A DNA stretch of 64,000 bases, taken from positions 3,842,001 through 3,906,000 of the forward strand of contig NZ_SHKL01000001.1 of the NCBI RefSeq assembly GCF_004217185.1, read 5' to 3'. The translations under genes and the position numbers were made by a program. Of the stretch, positions 50,945 to 58,996 are shown piece by piece. The notes beneath the pieces are model-generated. The model was not told where the DNA came from and did no database searches. It was given only the letters and a program-made list of their open reading frames with translations. This DNA comes from Pseudonocardia sediminis (lineage in GTDB: Bacteria > Actinomycetota > Actinomycetes > Mycobacteriales > Pseudonocardiaceae). Within the stretch, counting starts at the first letter, position 1; each line of letters starts with the position of its first letter.

Positions 50945-51852
50945 ACCGGGTCCCAGGACACCACGTCCGTCGTGACCTGCAGCGGGGTGAAGCTGGGGCG
51001 CAGGGCCGGGATGAGGTCGTCGGCGATCGCCTCGACGTCCCAGCCGCCGTCGCGGTGCATCGTCCGGACGGGCCGGTGCTGGCTCATCAGGTAGACCTCG
51101 TTGGCGCGCACCGAGAAGATCTGCCCGGTCACGTCCGAGACCGGCGAGACGAGGTAGGCGGCCAGCGGCGCCACCTTCTCCGGCTCCATCCGCTTGAGCT
51201 TCTCCACCCGGTCCTTCTGTTCCGGGGTGTCGGTCGGGATCGACGCGGTCATCCGGCTCCACGCGAACGGCGCGATGCAGTTCGAGCGCACGCCGTAGCG
51301 CTCCATGTCCCCGGCGATGATCCGCGACAGGCCGACGATGCCGAGCTTGGCCGCGGCGTAGTTGGCCTGCCCGATGTTGCCGATCAGCCCGGACGTCGAC
51401 GTCATGTGCACGTAGGCCCCGGAGCGCTGGGCCTTGAAGTGCTCCGACGCCGCGCGGGAGACGAAGAACGAGCCGTGCAGGTGGACGTCGATCACCGAGC
51501 GCCACTCCTGCTCGGTCATGGTGAAGAACATCCGGTCGCGCACGATCCCGGCGTTGTTGACCACGGCGTCGATCCGGCCGAACGTGTCGACGGCGGTGGC
51601 GACGATCGACCGCGCGGAGTCCCACCCGGCGACGCTGTCGGTGTTCGCGACGGCCGTCCCGCCGGCGGCCTCGATCTCGGTGACCACGCTCTGCGCCGGC
51701 CCGGCGTCGGATCCGGACCCGTCCAGCGCGGCACCGACGTCGTTGACGACGACACTCGCGCCCTCCGCCGCCATCCGCAGCGCCACCGCCCGGCCGAGGC
51801 CGCCCCCGGCCCCGGTCACGACGACGACCTTCTCGCGCAACGAGCTGCCCAT
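50941..51852 (-). CDS. Short-chain dehydrogenase (HSD17B4/MFE-2-like)
   Basis: 303-residue classical SDR. TGAGGGLGRAVA (dinucleotide site), NNAGIVRDRM, active-site Ser in TSTSG and YAAAK (Tyr-Lys), with VVNDVGAALDGSG suggesting NAD preference. The NDVG...DG(S) and FAWSRMT features resemble the 3-hydroxyacyl-CoA dehydrogenase unit of multifunctional enzyme type 2. Upstream of and overlapping the fused dehydrogenase, so the pair could carry out two beta-oxidation steps. Confidence 0.92.
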   Translation of the reverse strand: MGSSLREKVVVVTGAGGGLGRAVALRMAAEGASVVVNDVGAALDGSGSDAGPAQSVVTEIEAAGGTAVANTDSVAGWDSARSIVATAVDTFGRIDAVVNNAGIVRDRMFFTMTEQEWRSVIDVHLHGSFFVSRAASEHFKAQRSGAYVHMTSTSGLIGNIGQANYAAAKLGIVGLSRIIAGDMERYGVRSNCIAPFAWSRMTASIPTDTPEQKDRVEKLKRMEPEKVAPLAAYLVSPVSDVTGQIFSVRANEVYLMSQHRPVRTMHRDGGWDVEAIADDLIPALRPSFTPLQVTTDVVSWDPV

Positions 51853-51944
51853 GTCGCTCCCTCTCCGCGTCGGGACGGCTGACCGGCCGACCTTCCCAGG
51901 GCCCCTCCGGGAGGGTCAACGACGCTCCGGGTTCCTGGACGGGC

Positions 51945-53810
51945 TCAGTCCATCAGGAGCACGCAGCCGCTCACCGCGCCGTCCGTGCCGAGCAGCGGGT
52001 TCACCGCGATCCGGACGGTCACGGTGCGCCCGCGGCGGTTCACGGCGTCGACCTCGAGGACGTCGGTGTGGTCGCGGTCGGCGAGGACCTTGCGCGCCGC
52101 GGTCCGCAGGCCGTCGGTCGGCAGGCCCATGTCCAGGTTGAACACGTGCTGGCCGAGGACCTCCTCGCGGCGCAGGCCCCACATCTCCTCGGCGACGGCG
52201 TTCCAGACCGTGACCTGCAGCTGCCGGTCCAGCACGATCACGCCGGAGCGCAGCGAGGACAGGATCGACTCCAGGAACTCGTTGACGCCGTCGAGCTGCC
52301 CGCTGCGGACGCGGACCTCGTCGTTGGTGCTCTGGAGCTCGTCGTTGGAGGACCGGAGCTCCTCGTTCATGGTCTCCAGCTCCTCGTTCGTGGACTGGAG
52401 CTCCTCGTTGGTCGTCTCCAGCTCCTCGACGGTGGACTGCAGCTCCTCGTTCGTCGTCTCCAGCTCCTCGCTGGTCGACTGCAGCTCCTCGTAGAGCGAC
52501 TCCAGCTGGGCGTTCGCCCGCTCCAGCTCGCCCTGCAGGCGGTGCGCCGCGCTGACGTCGTGGAACGCGACCGACACCCCGAGCCGGCCGCCGTCGGCCG
52601 CGACCAGCGGGGCGACGTCGACGGCGAACCAGCGCGTCTCCCCCGCCCGTTCGAGCCGGACCTCGGTGATCCGTTCGGCGGTGCGGTTCATCCGTACCCG
52701 CTCGACGACCGAGCGCAGCTCGACCGGCCGGTAGGAGACCTCCAGGTCCCGCAGCGGACGGCCGACGTCGCGGGCACCGACGCCGAGCAGCTCCTCCGCG
52801 CGCTGGTTGGCCAGGGCCACGACGTCGTCCCCGGTGAGCACGATCTGCGGGACCGGTCCCGCTGCCAGTGCGTGCTCGCGCAGGCGGTCCATGGTGCCCG
52901 CACCGCGGCGGTCGGCGACGAACTCGGGCGACATCGGCGTCACACCGGCGGCCACGGACCGGTTCTTGCGGAACACCCGGGACTTGAGGTCGATCGGTTC
53001 GAACAGCCGACCGTGGCTGAGCAGCATCTCCGCCCGCCCGAGGACCAGCACACCGTGCGGGGCGAGCGCGAACCGGAACCGCGACATCATCCCGGCCTGG
53101 GTCTGCGGGGTGAAGTACATCAGCGTGTTGCGGCAGGAGAGCAGGTCGATCCGGGAGATCGGCGCGTCCTGGACGAGGTCGTTGCGGCCGAAGATGACGC
53201 TGCGGCGCAGGTCCTTGCGGAACGCGTGGCGCGACCCGACCGGCTCGAACCACCGTTCCCGCAGGTCTGCGGGCACCCCCTGCAGCTCGCGCTCGGTGTA
53301 GGTGGCGGCGCGCGCGTAGGCCAGCGCGTCCTCGTCGACGTCGGTGGCGTAGATCTTCACCCGGCGCCCGAACTCCTCGGGCCCGAGCAGCTCGGCGAGC
53401 AGGATCGCGATCGTGTACGCCTCCTCACCGGACGCGCAACCCGCGCACCAGACGCGGATCACCGTGTCCGCGGGGCGGGCCTCCAGCAGCCCGGGCAGGA
53501 CGTCGGTGCGCAGGTAGGACCAGGTGTCGGGGTCCCGGAAGAACCCGGTGACGTTGATCAGGATCGTGTTGAACAGCGCCGCGAACTCGTCCGGGGTGAC
53601 CTCGAGGTGGTCGACGTAGGCGGCGAACCCCTCGATCCCGACCTGGTCCATCCGGTGCTGGATCCGGCGTCGCAGGCTGGTGCGCTTGTAGCCGGTGAAA
53701 TCGAAGCCGCGGGTCTCGCGCAGGTGGGTCAGCAGCGCCTCGAACCCGTCGTCGATCCCGGGGTCGGTGACGGGGTCGTTCTCGGGGTCGGCTGGCGGGT
53801 TCTCGGCCAC
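51945..53810 (-). CDS. cheR: CheR-type methyltransferase with PAS and coiled coil
   Basis: 621 residues. Domains: CheR N-terminal helical domain (about 20-75), SAM-dependent methyltransferase (about 80-275; VWCAGCASGEEAYTIAILL, IYATDVDEDALAYAR, LLSCRNTLMYF), a PAS domain (about 320-420), a long coiled coil (about 425-510) built from EELQSTNEELETTN-like heptads, and a second PAS (about 515-621). Start is GTG 53810. There are no flagellar or chemoreceptor genes nearby, so this is a CheR-PAS hybrid that probably methylates a signalling partner instead of chemoreceptors. Ends the CheB / STAS-ATPase / CheR operon. Confidence 0.92.
   Translation of the reverse strand: MAENPPADPENDPVTDPGIDDGFEALLTHLRETRGFDFTGYKRTSLRRRIQHRMDQVGIEGFAAYVDHLEVTPDEFAALFNTILINVTGFFRDPDTWSYLRTDVLPGLLEARPADTVIRVWCAGCASGEEAYTIAILLAELLGPEEFGRRVKIYATDVDEDALAYARAATYTERELQGVPADLRERWFEPVGSRHAFRKDLRRSVIFGRNDLVQDAPISRIDLLSCRNTLMYFTPQTQAGMMSRFRFALAPHGVLVLGRAEMLLSHGRLFEPIDLKSRVFRKNRSVAAGVTPMSPEFVADRRGAGTMDRLREHALAAGPVPQIVLTGDDVVALANQRAEELLGVGARDVGRPLRDLEVSYRPVELRSVVERVRMNRTAERITEVRLERAGETRWFAVDVAPLVAADGGRLGVSVAFHDVSAAHRLQGELERANAQLESLYEELQSTSEELETTNEELQSTVEELETTNEELQSTNEELETMNEELRSSNDELQSTNDEVRVRSGQLDGVNEFLESILSSLRSGVIVLDRQLQVTVWNAVAEEMWGLRREEVLGQHVFNLDMGLPTDGLRTAARKVLADRDHTDVLEVDAVNRRGRTVTVRIAVNPLLGTDGAVSGCVLLMD
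52310..52500 (-). repeat. Tandem heptad-coding repeat within cheR
   Basis: About nine successive 21-bp units such as ctccagctcctcgttcgtgg encode seven-residue EELxSTN / EELETTN repeats forming the coiled coil between the two PAS domains. Copy number of such units can change by slippage and would alter the length of the signalling helix. Confidence 0.8.
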
Positions 53811-53819
53811 CCCGCGACG

Positions 53820-54656
53820 CTACCGCCCCAGGTCGCCCGGGCCGTCGAACGGCTCGCGGGCGAACGGCTCGCGCGCCGGCAGCTGCGCGCTCTCGGGTCC
53901 GGCCGGCATCAGCGGCCCCTCCGGGCCACCGGGGAGGGCCAGCACGGCCCACACGACCTTGCCACCGTCCCAGCGCGGGCTGTGCCCCCACACCCGCGAC
54001 AGCATGTCCACGAGGACGAGCCCGCTGACCGTCGGGACGACGCCGCCCGGACCGAGCGCGGGGGGACGGGGGTCGGCGTCGGCGACCGCGACCGACAGCC
54101 CGGCGGGGCGCATCTCCAGGCGCACCACCAGCTCCTCCGACGTGGTGTGCGTGACCACGTTCGTGGCCAGCTCGGAGGCCACCAGGACCGGTCCGTCGAG
54201 CGGCGTCACCGACCAGCGGAGGCAGATCTCGCGGACCCAGCTGCGGACCGCGCCCGGAGCCGACGCCCCGGTCACGAAACGCGTGCGGGCCAGACGTCGC
54301 GGGCAGGGACCGCTCAGTGCCTCCAGCGCGACGTCGACGCGGTCGTGCACCGGTACGAAGCGGGCCACGGCACTGCCGGCCAGCAGCCCGGCCAGGTCAC
54401 CGCCCGGGGCGGCCAGCACGAGCGGGACACCCGGCCACGGCGAGATCCTCAGGGCGACGGTCGGGAACACCGACAACGAGCTGACGCGGTCCGCCGCGAG
54501 CTCGGAGAGGTCCACCACGATCCCCGACGGGTCGTCGGCGGCGCACTTGAGCAGGGCGTCGCGCAACGCCGCGTACGTGGACAGGTCGAGCAGGCCGTGC
54601 GGGCGCACCACGACGGCCCGGCCGTGCCGGTGCTGGGTCACCACCATCGCGCTCAT
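53820..54656 (-). CDS. STAS plus anti-sigma-type HATPase fusion
   Basis: 278 residues. N-terminal STAS domain (about 5-105; VVVRPHGLLDLSTYAALRDAL, GIVVDLSELAADRVSSLSVF) followed by a linker and an RsbW/SpoIIAB-like HATPase (about 135-245; VASELATNVVTHT as N-box, ALGPGGVVPTVSGLVLVDML as later box). It joins an antagonist-like and an anti-sigma-kinase-like domain in one chain, so self-regulation or partner switching is likely. ATG overlaps the CheB stop (ATGA) and it precedes cheR by 9 bp, tying it into the CheB-CheR module. Confidence 0.88.
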   Translation of the reverse strand: MSAMVVTQHRHGRAVVVRPHGLLDLSTYAALRDALLKCAADDPSGIVVDLSELAADRVSSLSVFPTVALRISPWPGVPLVLAAPGGDLAGLLAGSAVARFVPVHDRVDVALEALSGPCPRRLARTRFVTGASAPGAVRSWVREICLRWSVTPLDGPVLVASELATNVVTHTTSEELVVRLEMRPAGLSVAVADADPRPPALGPGGVVPTVSGLVLVDMLSRVWGHSPRWDGGKVVWAVLALPGGPEGPLMPAGPESAQLPAREPFAREPFDGPGDLGR

Positions 54657-55639
54657 CGCTCCGGCGCCCCGTCTCCCGCCGTCCGGTCCGCCGCCGTCCC
54701 GTCCTCCGGTGTCCCGTCCCCCGGCGTCCCGTCCCCGGCCGGCGACCAGGGGGTGACCCGGTCCTGCGGCACGCCGCACAGCAGCAGCTCGCGCAGCACG
54801 GCGGCGGCGTCGGCGTGCTCGGCCGCGATGCCGGAGTGGCGCCGGCGCATCTCGTCGAGATCGGAGTCCCGCGCCACGCCCTCCAGTCGCAGGGCGAGTC
54901 CCGACCTCTCCCGCAGCACGCGGTGCGCCGTCCACAACGCCCGCTCGTAGCGCTCGCCGGGACTCTCCCGCTGGCGGGGGACGAACGGTCCGCCGTCGCG
55001 CCCGAGGTGTTCCAACGCATCCGCGATCCGGTCCGGCGTCCCCGGCCCGGCGGGCGCGGGCGCGGCGTCGCCCCCGGCGAGAGCGGCGAGCAGCGGCCCG
55101 ATCTCCGACGCCGGCAGCACGTGGTCGGGCCGCAGCAGGCCCATCACCGCCTCCGGCATCCCCGCGGACGCGGCGTCGGCGGGCTCCTGGACGACGACCG
55201 TCCCGCCGGCCGCGGCGATCGAGACCATGCCGGCCGCGCCGTCGTCGAGGGTGCCGGAGAGCTGCACGCCGATCACGGCGGAGCCGCGGGTGCGGGCGGC
55301 GGAGCGGAACAGCGCGTCGACGGCGGGGCGGTGCCCGTTCTCGGCGGGCCCGGACGAGAGCACCGTGTCTCCGCCGGCGACGAGCAGGTGACGGCCCGGC
55401 GGGGCGACGATCACCGTGCCGGGCCGCAGGGGCGCCGACGGAAGTGCCTCCTGTACCGGCAGCGGACCGAAGCGGTCCAGGACCGACGCCAGCGCGCTGC
55501 GCCCTGCCTCGGGCAGGTGCAGGACGACCAGCACGGCCGCGGGAAGGTCCGCGGGCAGGCCGGAGACCAGCACGGAGAGTGCCTCGACGCCTCCCGCCGA
55601 GGCACCGACGACGATCGTGTCGCGCCGGGTCACCTGCAC
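54653..55639 (-). CDS. cheB: CheB-type methylesterase without receiver domain
   Basis: 328 residues; GTG 55639 (or the adjacent GTG 55642) is placed directly before the catalytic domain VGASAGGVEAL. Esterase triad: Ser in GASAGG, His in VVLHLPE, Asp in GTLDDGAAGM. The phospho-receiver domain of chemotaxis CheB is missing, so phosphorylation control is lost or replaced. The C-terminus (about 225-328) is helical and ends in a repetitive Gly-Asp-Gly-Thr tail (GDGTPGDGTPEDGT). First gene of a CheB / STAS-ATPase / CheR-PAS operon. Confidence 0.9.
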   Translation of the reverse strand: MQVTRRDTIVVGASAGGVEALSVLVSGLPADLPAAVLVVLHLPEAGRSALASVLDRFGPLPVQEALPSAPLRPGTVIVAPPGRHLLVAGGDTVLSSGPAENGHRPAVDALFRSAARTRGSAVIGVQLSGTLDDGAAGMVSIAAAGGTVVVQEPADAASAGMPEAVMGLLRPDHVLPASEIGPLLAALAGGDAAPAPAGPGTPDRIADALEHLGRDGGPFVPRQRESPGERYERALWTAHRVLRERSGLALRLEGVARDSDLDEMRRRHSGIAAEHADAAAVLRELLLCGVPQDRVTPWSPAGDGTPGDGTPEDGTAADRTAGDGAPER

Positions 55640-55855
55640 CACCAGTGGTTCGCGACGGGGCGCCCGGCCCCGCTCCGCACGGTGCCGCACCGCGCGCACG
55701 TCCGGACCGCCGACCGGTCCGGGACGTCGGCCGCGGAGGACACGGTGGTCGACCCGCCGACCGCGGGAACGGTACGCCGTGTGCCGGGTCGGGTGCCTGC
55801 CGGCAGGCGCGACGTCCTCCGGACGGGTGCCGGGCACGTGTCCGACGGGGCGGGT
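55640..55855. other. Short spacer upstream of cheB
   Basis: 216 bp with no supported gene. It should contain the promoter of the cheB operon and the 3' end of the small membrane protein transcript. No repeat or clear promoter box is recognised. Confidence 0.4.
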
Positions 55856-56014
55856 CTAGCGGACCTTCGCCCGGCCCTTGACCGCGCCGTAGGCGGCGGT
55901 GGCGAGGAACAGCACGATCCCGATGATCGCGAGCCAGAACAGGCCCTTGATCACGAAGCCGAGGACGGCCAGGACGAGCCAGATGACGAGGAGGACACCG
56001 AGGAAGGCGAGCAT
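55856..56014 (-). CDS. Small two-helix hydrophobic protein
   Basis: 52 residues, too short for usual length cut-offs: MLAFLGVLLVIWLVLAV starts a first helix, then GFVIKGLFWLAIIGIVLFLA a second, and a basic tail KGRAKVR. Proteins of this kind are widespread in actinobacteria, often called hydrophobic protein, and their role is unknown. ATG, no clear ribosome site. The conserved two-helix pattern and codon use support it as a real gene. Confidence 0.75.
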   Translation of the reverse strand: MLAFLGVLLVIWLVLAVLGFVIKGLFWLAIIGIVLFLATAAYGAVKGRAKVR

Positions 56015-56089
56015 CGGACCGACGCTACGCCGGTCACCGGACGCGCGCCCGGACGTCGGAGACGGGGCGGTCCGCCGGCCGGGCCCGCC

Positions 56090-56416
56090 CTACCCGCGTC
56101 CCCGGCGGACCGCCCACAGCACGCAGCACGCCGGGACGATCACGACCTGGGTGACGACGACGGTCACCAGCACGAGGTGCTCCGGAACGTGCAGGAGCAC
56201 GACGATGTAGAGCGACGCGAGGAGGACGACGGCCGCGATCTCCGACCCGCGCGGTCGTCGTCCGATCCCGCGCAGGGCCGGGTGGCGCAGGCCCGGGGCC
56301 GAACCGAGCCGTTGCGGGAACTCCGGGTCGGAGTCGCGGACGTGCGCCTCGATGCCGTGCAGGGCGCGCAGCTCGTCCTCGCTGAGCGGGCGCTCGTCCG
56401 CCGGTCCGGCCGTCAC
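56090..56416 (-). CDS. DUF3040 membrane protein
   Basis: 108 residues. GTG at 56416 gives VTAGPADERPLSEDELRALHGIEAHV, the DUF3040 signature (PLSxxExxxLxxIExxL...DPxFxxRL). After a basic loop come two membrane helices (AAVVLLASLYIVVLLHV and LVTVVVTQVVIVPACCVLW). Actinobacteria-specific family of unknown function. Confidence 0.85.
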   Translation of the reverse strand: MTAGPADERPLSEDELRALHGIEAHVRDSDPEFPQRLGSAPGLRHPALRGIGRRPRGSEIAAVVLLASLYIVVLLHVPEHLVLVTVVVTQVVIVPACCVLWAVRRGRG

Positions 56417-56726
56417 CGGCCCACCGTAGCCGCGAACCGGCCGCGACCGCCCGCTCATCTCCGCCCCGTCGCGGTCCGGCCGGGGTCCGCGGCACCGTCA
56501 CGATGTGTCGCACGGTCGTCCGGTGATCGACGAGGCGCATCTCGGCGGGGTTCGCAGCGATCAAGGCATCCGTCGTGCGCAACTCGAATCGGGGAGTCGT
56601 TGCGCACCGCACGGCCGGGAAGGGCGTACCGCGCGCGGGCGTTGAGAACAGTGTCGGGTCCGCGACGCCGCGGTCCACGCGGGTGGGTGAGGTCCCGGCG
56701 AATCTCGGGGAAGTGTGAACGTTTCC
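56417..56726. other. Non-coding spacer with inverted repeat
   Basis: 310 bp without a supported gene between divergent DUF3040 and DUF3099 genes. It carries a perfect 9-bp inverted repeat, gtgcgcaac (56575-56583) and gttgcgcac (56599-56607), separated by 15 bp, which could be an operator. A TTGAGA at about 56642 is a possible -35 for the DUF3099 gene. Confidence 0.5.
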
Positions 56727-57053
56727 ATGACCGAACACCTGTCCCACCGCCCCTCGACCGCACCGGTGCTCATCACCGACGCACCGATGTCGTACGAGGA
56801 GGAGCTGGCGGTCCGCAAGCGCCGCTACGCGCTCATGATGGGGATGCGCATCCCGCTGATGATCGCCGCGGTCGTGTTCATCTCGGTGCCGTGGGTCGCG
56901 GTGACGCTGCTGCTCGCCTCGGTCCCGCTGCCCTGGATGGCGGTCCTGATCGCCAACGACCGGCTGCCGCGCAAGGTCGAGAAGGTCAACCGCTACCGCA
57001 GCCGTCCGGACGAGCTCGAGGCCCGCGAGCACACGGTGATCGAGAACAGCTGA
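56727..57053 (+). CDS. DUF3099 membrane protein
   Basis: 108 residues from ATG 56727; GTG 56715 in frame is the alternative, with GGGGAAG immediately before it. Conserved N-terminal segment (VLITDAPMSYEEELAVRKRRYALMM, read as the family motif in two parts), two helices (RIPLMIAAVVFISVPWVAV, LLLASVPLPWMAVLIAN) and a basic C-terminus. Actinobacteria-specific family of unknown function; terminates in a strong hairpin. Confidence 0.88.
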   Translation: MTEHLSHRPSTAPVLITDAPMSYEEELAVRKRRYALMMGMRIPLMIAAVVFISVPWVAVTLLLASVPLPWMAVLIANDRLPRKVEKVNRYRSRPDELEAREHTVIENS

Positions 57054-57063
57054 GCCCCATCCG

Positions 57064-57092
57064 AACCCGCCGGACGTCGCGTCCGGCGGGTT
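57064..57092 (+). terminator. Intrinsic terminator after DUF3099 gene
   Basis: aacccgccggacg (57064-57076) and cgtccggcgggtt (57080-57092) form a perfect 13-bp stem with a 3-nt loop, followed by cttcgtg. It starts 11 bp after the stop codon and also lies between convergent genes. Confidence 0.9.
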
Positions 57093-57108
57093 CTTCGTGC
57101 GCGCGTCG

Positions 57109-57918
57109 TCAGGCGCCGGCCGTGGTGTCCTGCCGGGCGAGCTCGGCGACCAGGGCGTCGGCCGCCGCCCGCAGCTGCGGCACGGCGGACTCGACCAGGG
57201 CGTCGGTCATCCGGGTGGTCGGGCCGGAGATCGAGACCGCGGCCGGCAGCGGCCCGTCCAGGGCCACCGCCACGCAGCGGACGCCGATCTCCTGCTCACC
57301 CTCGTCGATCGCGAAACCGGCCGCACGGACCCGGTCGAGCTCGCGCTCGTAGGCGGCCCGGTCGGTGATCGTGTTCTCGGTGTGACTGACCATGTCGGTG
57401 TGCCGCAGGATCTCCGCGACCCGGTCCGGCGACATCCGGGACAGCAGAGCCTTGCCGACGGCGGTGCAGTGCGGTGACACCCGCCGCCCGACCTCGGTGA
57501 ACATCCGCATCGAGTGCCGGCCCGGCGCCTGGGCGACGTAGACGACCTGCGAGCCCTCCATCAGGGCCAGGTTCGCGCTCTCCCCCAGCGTGTCCACCAG
57601 CGAGGCCAGCTGCGGGCGCGCCCACACCCCGACCAGGCGTCCGGCGGTGTCGCCGAGGCGCACCAGACGGGGGCCGAGCGCGTACTCCCGGGAGGACTCC
57701 TGCCGGACGTAGCCGCGCCCGGCCAGCGTGCGGACCAGCCGGTGGATCGTCGGCAACGGCAGGCCGGAGGTCGCGGCCAGGTGGGACAGGCCCGCCGTCC
57801 CGCCGGCCTCGGCCATCGCCTCGAGCAGGTCGATCGCACGCTCGACGGACTGCACCGTGGCCGAGCGGACGACCGCGCCCTCGGGCGGGACGTCGGCGTC
57901 GGTATCGGACTTCCGCAT
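57109..57918 (-). CDS. IclR-family transcriptional regulator
   Basis: 269 residues. N-terminal HTH (VQSVERAIDLLEAMAEAGG, LSHLAATSGLPLPTIHRLV, wing RGYVRQESSREYALG) and C-terminal ligand domain (CTAVGKALLSRM, FAIDEGEQEIGVRCVAVAL). IclR proteins sense acids or aromatics. Divergent from an MDR oxidoreductase with a 124-bp spacer, so it probably controls that gene. Confidence 0.95.
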   Translation of the reverse strand: MRKSDTDADVPPEGAVVRSATVQSVERAIDLLEAMAEAGGTAGLSHLAATSGLPLPTIHRLVRTLAGRGYVRQESSREYALGPRLVRLGDTAGRLVGVWARPQLASLVDTLGESANLALMEGSQVVYVAQAPGRHSMRMFTEVGRRVSPHCTAVGKALLSRMSPDRVAEILRHTDMVSHTENTITDRAAYERELDRVRAAGFAIDEGEQEIGVRCVAVALDGPLPAAVSISGPTTRMTDALVESAVPQLRAAADALVAELARQDTTAGA

Positions 57919-58042
57919 GGTGAAATCCTAGCCGTTGTCCGGCGCCGGGGGCGTCTGCTCCACGCCGCCGCGGCGCGGCAACCGCCCCCGAGGGTGGAGA
58001 GCTGACGGGAATCCCGGGGTGCCCCGATCCGTTGTCGGCGAC

Positions 58043-58981
58043 ATGGCTGCTGCGATCGTCGCCACCGCGTTCGGTGGCCCGGAAGTCCTCTCCCTCGTCG
58101 ACGTCGAGGTGCCGGTACCCGGCCCGGGCGAGGCGACCGTCGCGGTCCGCGCGGCCGCGATCAACCCGGTCGACCACAAGATCTTCAGCGGGGCGTTCGG
58201 CGCCGACGGGTCGTCGCTGCCGCTGCGGGTCGGGCTGGAGGGTGCCGGGGTCGTCACCGCCGTCGGCGAGGGTGCGTCGGTGGCCGTCGGGGACGAGGTG
58301 ATCGTCGCGGGCCCGGGTGCCGGCGGGCTCTACGCCTCCGAGGTCACCGTCGCCGACACCGCGCTGACGGCCAAGCCGGCGGAGCTCGGCTGGGAGGAGG
58401 CCGCGGGCCTGCTGCTGGTCGGGGGCACGGCCGAGCACACGCTCGTCGCGACCGGTGTCGGCGAGGGCGACGTGGTGCTGGTCCACGGGGTCGCCGGCTC
58501 GGTCGGGCTCGTCGCCGCGCAGCTCGCGATCCACCGCGGCGCCCGCGTGATCGGTACGGCCGCCCCGGCCCGGCACGACGCCCTGCGCGGCTACGGCATC
58601 GAGCCGGTCGCCTACGGCGAGGGGCTCGCCGACCGGGTCCGCGCGGCCGCGCCGGACGGCATCTCGGCCGCGATCGACACCGTCGGCACCGACGAGGCCG
58701 TGGACGTGTCGCTGGACCTGGTCGCCGACCGCGACCGGATCGCCACGATCGCCGCGTTCGGACGGGCCGCCGAGGCCGGCATCAAGGCCCTCGGTGGCGG
58801 GCCGGGTGCCGACCCGGGCACCGAGATCCGTGCCGCGGCACGTCCGGAGCTGGCCCGCCTCGCCGCCGAGGGCACGCTGACGGTGGTCGTCGCCCGCACC
58901 TACCCGCTGGCCGAGGCCGCCGACGCGGTCCGGTTCGTGCAGGAGGGCCACGCCGGGGGCAAGGTCGTCCTGCTGCCGTAG
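58043..58981 (+). CDS. MDR-family NADP-dependent oxidoreductase
   Basis: 312-residue quinone-oxidoreductase-like medium-chain dehydrogenase. Catalytic-domain strand AAINPVDHKIFSGAFG, coenzyme fold VLVHGVAGSVGLVAAQLA (the AxxGxxG motif), C-terminal HAGGKVVLLP. No structural or catalytic zinc ligands, so a zinc-free reductase of quinones or enones. ATG 58043 fits the family start; the frame is open 36 codons further up. Confidence 0.93.
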   Translation: MAAAIVATAFGGPEVLSLVDVEVPVPGPGEATVAVRAAAINPVDHKIFSGAFGADGSSLPLRVGLEGAGVVTAVGEGASVAVGDEVIVAGPGAGGLYASEVTVADTALTAKPAELGWEEAAGLLLVGGTAEHTLVATGVGEGDVVLVHGVAGSVGLVAAQLAIHRGARVIGTAAPARHDALRGYGIEPVAYGEGLADRVRAAAPDGISAAIDTVGTDEAVDVSLDLVADRDRIATIAAFGRAAEAGIKALGGGPGADPGTEIRAAARPELARLAAEGTLTVVVARTYPLAEAADAVRFVQEGHAGGKVVLLP

Positions 58982-58996
58982 GCCGGTGCCGGTCGT

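Noticed and set aside
48500..51919. A single giant SDR plus dehydrogenase fusion protein
   Set aside because: The frame stays open across both genes, but the SDR is read in another frame and the dehydrogenase starts at the GTG overlapping the SDR stop.
55640..55837. Extended N-terminus of CheB
   Set aside because: The open frame continues upstream but its translation is Arg/Pro-rich without a receiver domain; the GTG next to the catalytic domain is preferred.
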